Positions 8,261 through 10,505 of a stretch of DNA of 10,505 nucleotides are shown in pieces. The number at the start of each line of letters is the position of its first letter. Position 1 is the stretch's first letter. Under the pieces are notes generated by a model that saw only the letters and a list, made by a program, of their open reading frames with translations, was not told where the DNA came from and did no database searches. The position numbers and the translations under genes are program-made. Source of the DNA: Saccoglossus kowalevskii (taxonomy: Eukaryota > Hemichordata > Enteropneusta > Harrimaniidae); the NCBI RefSeq assembly GCF_000003605.2, contig NW_003151257.1:436383-446887 (forward strand), given 5' to 3'.

Positions 8261-8282
8261 TTTTTTTTTTTTTTTTTTTTTT
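8261..8282. repeat. T22 homopolymer (A22 on minus strand)
   Basis: Twenty-two T in a row are flanked by CTTC and CTTC. Read on the minus strand, this could be the poly(A) tail of a retrocopy whose body lies to the right (8283 onward), but I cannot recognise a parent sequence. A second, shorter run of 14 T is at 8661-8674. Confidence 0.85.
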
Positions 8283-8587
8283 CTTCTAACTGTTGTTCTC
8301 TTAAACTTTGCCAGGTTGTCGAATTTCCAATTTCCGGAGTGATTGCTTAAAATGTATGCGTTGATGTAAGTGATCATTATGCTCCCAGCGAATTGCAGTG
8401 TGCGCTCGATCTCAGATGTCTCTGAAAAACAGACGAACCCTATGTTAGATTGAGCCCTGAGAGAAAACATCACCATCAGGTGTTAATGCATTATAAAAAA
8501 AAGCTGATATTTCGGCGTCGTCGACACCCAACCATGGGTACAATTCCGATATGGATCTCGCTGGTGGCAGCTTTGATAACATAACAA

Positions 8588-8600
8588 CGGTCAAAGGTCA
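8588..8600 (+). promoter_or_regulatory. DR1-type nuclear receptor site
   Basis: CGGTCAAAGGTCA is two AGGTCA-like half-sites separated by one base, with 12 of 13 bases matching the DR1 consensus. HNF4, RXR and COUP-TF receptors bind such elements across animals. It lies in a locally GC-richer patch (8510-8655). Function is inference. Confidence 0.35.
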
Positions 8601-8727
8601 GCTGTAGTCTCGGCAGACTCACCACAAGTATTGGATTCGATGGTGCGGAAACCGGAGTTATTTTTTTTTTTTTTAATTTTGAAGTTTAACATTTCTTATT
8701 GATTTGAATTTTAGATTGTGTTTCCAG

Positions 8728-8745
8728 GTCACGTGATTATAAATA
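8728..8745 (+). promoter_or_regulatory. GTCACGTGAT E-box next to TATAAATA
   Basis: A palindromic CACGTG E-box in the GTCACGTGAT context (8728-8737) is followed directly by TATAAATA (8738-8745). This pairing could be part of a promoter, but no transcript start or downstream gene supports it. The same 10-mer is at 5385-5394. Confidence 0.15.
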
Positions 8746-10040
8746 AACGGCATAATTCATTACTGGAATCAACTTTTGCTCTTGTAACCTGAGCGCACAG
8801 ATATCAGTAAAATAATACATGTACCTTATAAAATTAATTTTTAAGGACTTGAATCAATCTCTGTACATGCGCAGTAGAGTTTTTCAACGAACGAATACTA
8901 TACACTGAGCTACAAAATCTACATTTTAGTTTACTATAAATCTTAATCCATTTTGTCTCCAACATGTCGTATAGTCTAACAACGACATTAAGGTAGAGAT
9001 GCAGTTTACCTGACAAGTATTTTAATTAGTTAATTAGGAAACCAAGATGACCTCCCTTGTCCACAAAACTATATATTTTCGGAAAGCTTATTGTATGAAT
9101 TTTAAAATGTTGTTAGTATTTTTTTATGGACACTGTAGTTTGAAATACGCACAACAATGTGCTTTTTTGGTCAAAAGTGATTTAAAAAAATTAGCTTCTA
9201 AACCATGCTTCTGTTTCCTGTCAAAATTGGTTTATGGGTACATCTGTGTACTATGAAGAAAGTGCCGTCTTGAAAACTGTCTACCAGTTGTCAATTTTGC
9301 AGGGCGGCAGCTCAAATTTCACTACTCCAAGTTTATGCATAAATTAACACCCAGGCTAGTTGTCTGTACGATTGTTGTAACACTGTTCAACCAAAAACAA
9401 TGCCCCGACGGGTTTTGAAGATAAACACATTGTCAATCACTTGTGAAAATTTCAAAACAAAAGGTCAAAGCGTATAGGAGCTATTTTTTTTAAAGTTCTG
9501 GGACGTGCACTTAAAAGAAGCTGAGATAATTGCTAATTTACATAACAATTCACTCAGTAAGAAGTTTGCTAATGCTCATAATTAAAATGGCTGTAACAGT
9601 TCCAAATTTAAATGTACTATCGTTTTGTTAAAAGTTTAAATATAGTGCATATCATAGAGATCCCATCATTTCTTTTTTTCACCATGTTTATTTTTTATTA
9701 TTTATGTACTGCCTTGCTAAATCTTGCTAAGCATTCAAAAGAGAGAATGTTCCACTATTCACGATTGTACAAAATTTTAACAGTCTATAGCCAAGACTGT
9801 TTAGATAATAAAAAGCAAAAAAAAATAATAATTTCACTCCCAAGTGCCCACGAACCTGCATCTCTACCTTAAAAAACACAATATTTTCGTCTAGTTTGCA
9901 TCTTCGATTCTATGAACTGTAGCATGCCACAAAATAAACCTGTGTAACATTTTATATATTTTTTTTGTTCAAAAACGAGGAATTACATGCACTTGATTCA
10001 AAATTAACAAAGAAATGATAGAAAAATTTATTATATCAAA
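8746..10040. other. AT-rich stretch without supported gene
   Basis: The frames at 8834-9016 minus, 9047-9256 plus and 9612-9872 plus are low-complexity translations of AT-rich DNA. The block at about 9260-9500 is slightly richer in GC and could be an old repeat, but I cannot place it. Confidence 0.5.
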
Positions 10041-10143
10041 ATTTCGCAATAGTTTTGGCTGGATCCTTATGACATTCAACAAGACAAGTCATTGTCAATG
10101 ACACGTCCCCGTTCCATTCATATTTGAGCGACATATACATTCA

Positions 10144-10464
10144 AAGCAGATCATGACCGAAATGCACCTGCATATGTACAACACATTGTGCTAAATCTGA
10201 ACAAAATCCATCCATGCATGACTGAGATCCGGTTCTGGAATTGTGAAATAACGTGATTTTGATGCATTTTCGGCCTAAAAATGGCCATCCTTCCGGTATT
10301 GTTAAGCAGATCACGAAACAAATGCACATATCTATTTGTGACATGATGTACCATGTGTGTGTGAAGTTTGAACTTGATCAATCCAGACATGTCTTGGATA
10401 CGGATCCAGAACTGAATTCTTTAACAAAATGGCCGCCAGTCGGCCATTTCGAACTTGATCCGAA
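10144..10464. repeat. Tandem pair of diverged ~160-bp units
   Basis: AAGCAGATCA occurs at 10144-10153 and 10304-10313, and AAATGCAC follows at 10160 and 10320, which is exactly 160 bases later in each case. Further along both units come ATCCA..CATG, GAGATCCGG versus GGATACGGA, and a GGCC-containing palindromic region. Unit 2 has some 11 more bases in its middle. A third, worn unit may begin near 10460 (GTGCATCAAGG). The motif GAACTTGATC occurs at 10369 and 10450. The array likely continues past the window. Minus-strand frames over it are repeat translations. Confidence 0.6.
10427..10449. repeat. 9-bp hairpin AAATGGCCG / CGGCCATTT
   Basis: The arms at 10427-10435 and 10441-10449 are perfect reverse complements with a 5-base loop. 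The equivalent part of unit 1 (10272-10286) keeps GGCC...GGCC but has lost the longer stem. Confidence 0.8.
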
Positions 10465-10505
10465 AAAAAAAGACGTGCATCAAGGTCCTATTATGTTTAA
10501 TGTAT

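Noticed and set aside
8156-8476. 106-codon minus-strand frame with a Lys run
   Set aside because: The Lys run is just the A22 tract, and the rest shows no recognisable feature.
8534-8584. ATG in a good Kozak context (ACCATGG) with a 16-residue signal-peptide-like frame, MGTIPIWISLVAALIT
   Set aside because: It stops after 16 codons, and I see no donor site that would carry it into another exon.
8728-8737. GTCACGTGAT occurring twice (5385 and 8728) as a paired control system
   Set aside because: Two E-boxes 3.3 kb apart with no gene between them are not evidence of coordination.
6767-9420. The 13-mer ACGGGTTTTGAAG occurring at 6767-6779 and 9408-9420
   Set aside because: One shared 13-mer in 10 kb is about what chance gives, and the flanks do not align.
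10141-10390. Two overlapping minus-strand frames at the right end
   Set aside because: They lie wholly in the ~160-bp tandem repeat and shift frame between units.

Overview
The window looks like non-coding, AT-rich nuclear DNA from an animal, probably an invertebrate. The reasons are: no dense run of long open frames; many simple repeats, including (ATTT)n, a pentanucleotide array and long T runs; diverged interspersed repeats; and one strong match to the bilaterian CTCF core motif. The compact gene packing, ribosome binding sites and operons of a bacterium or phage are absent. I cannot name the species. The style of the repeats would fit a marine invertebrate such as a mollusc or a non-vertebrate deuterostome, but that is only an impression.

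Layout. Positions 1-322 and 1681-2040 hold two diverged copies of one interspersed repeat in the same orientation. Between them lie a weak small ORF (737-1003), a pure (ATTT)n tract (1081-1177) and a minus-strand segment (1178-1568) that could be the 3' end of a retroelement whose tail is that tract. Positions 2041-3920 are unique-looking DNA with one Cys-rich minus-strand frame (2840-3090) that might be a terminal exon. Positions 3927-4048 carry four spaced copies of a 15-bp motif, which lead directly into a mosaic pentanucleotide satellite (4053-4376). A worn repeat fragment lies at about 5185-5290. A nested hairpin and a CTCF-like site lie at 6506-6584. A G-rich run and a weak exon-like frame are at 7837-8084, a T22 tract is at 8261-8282, and a nuclear-receptor DR1-like site is at 8588-8600. 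The right end (about 10040-10505) is a roughly 160-bp direct repeat that runs off the window.

I found no gene I can identify, no tRNA or rRNA, no CRISPR array and no intact transposase or reverse transcriptase. The three frames listed as CDS are weak candidates, included so that they can be tested. The features do not form an evident pathway. The most structured parts are the satellite with its flanking motif cluster, the repeat pair, and the hairpin/CTCF block. I did not find a convincing new biological system here.
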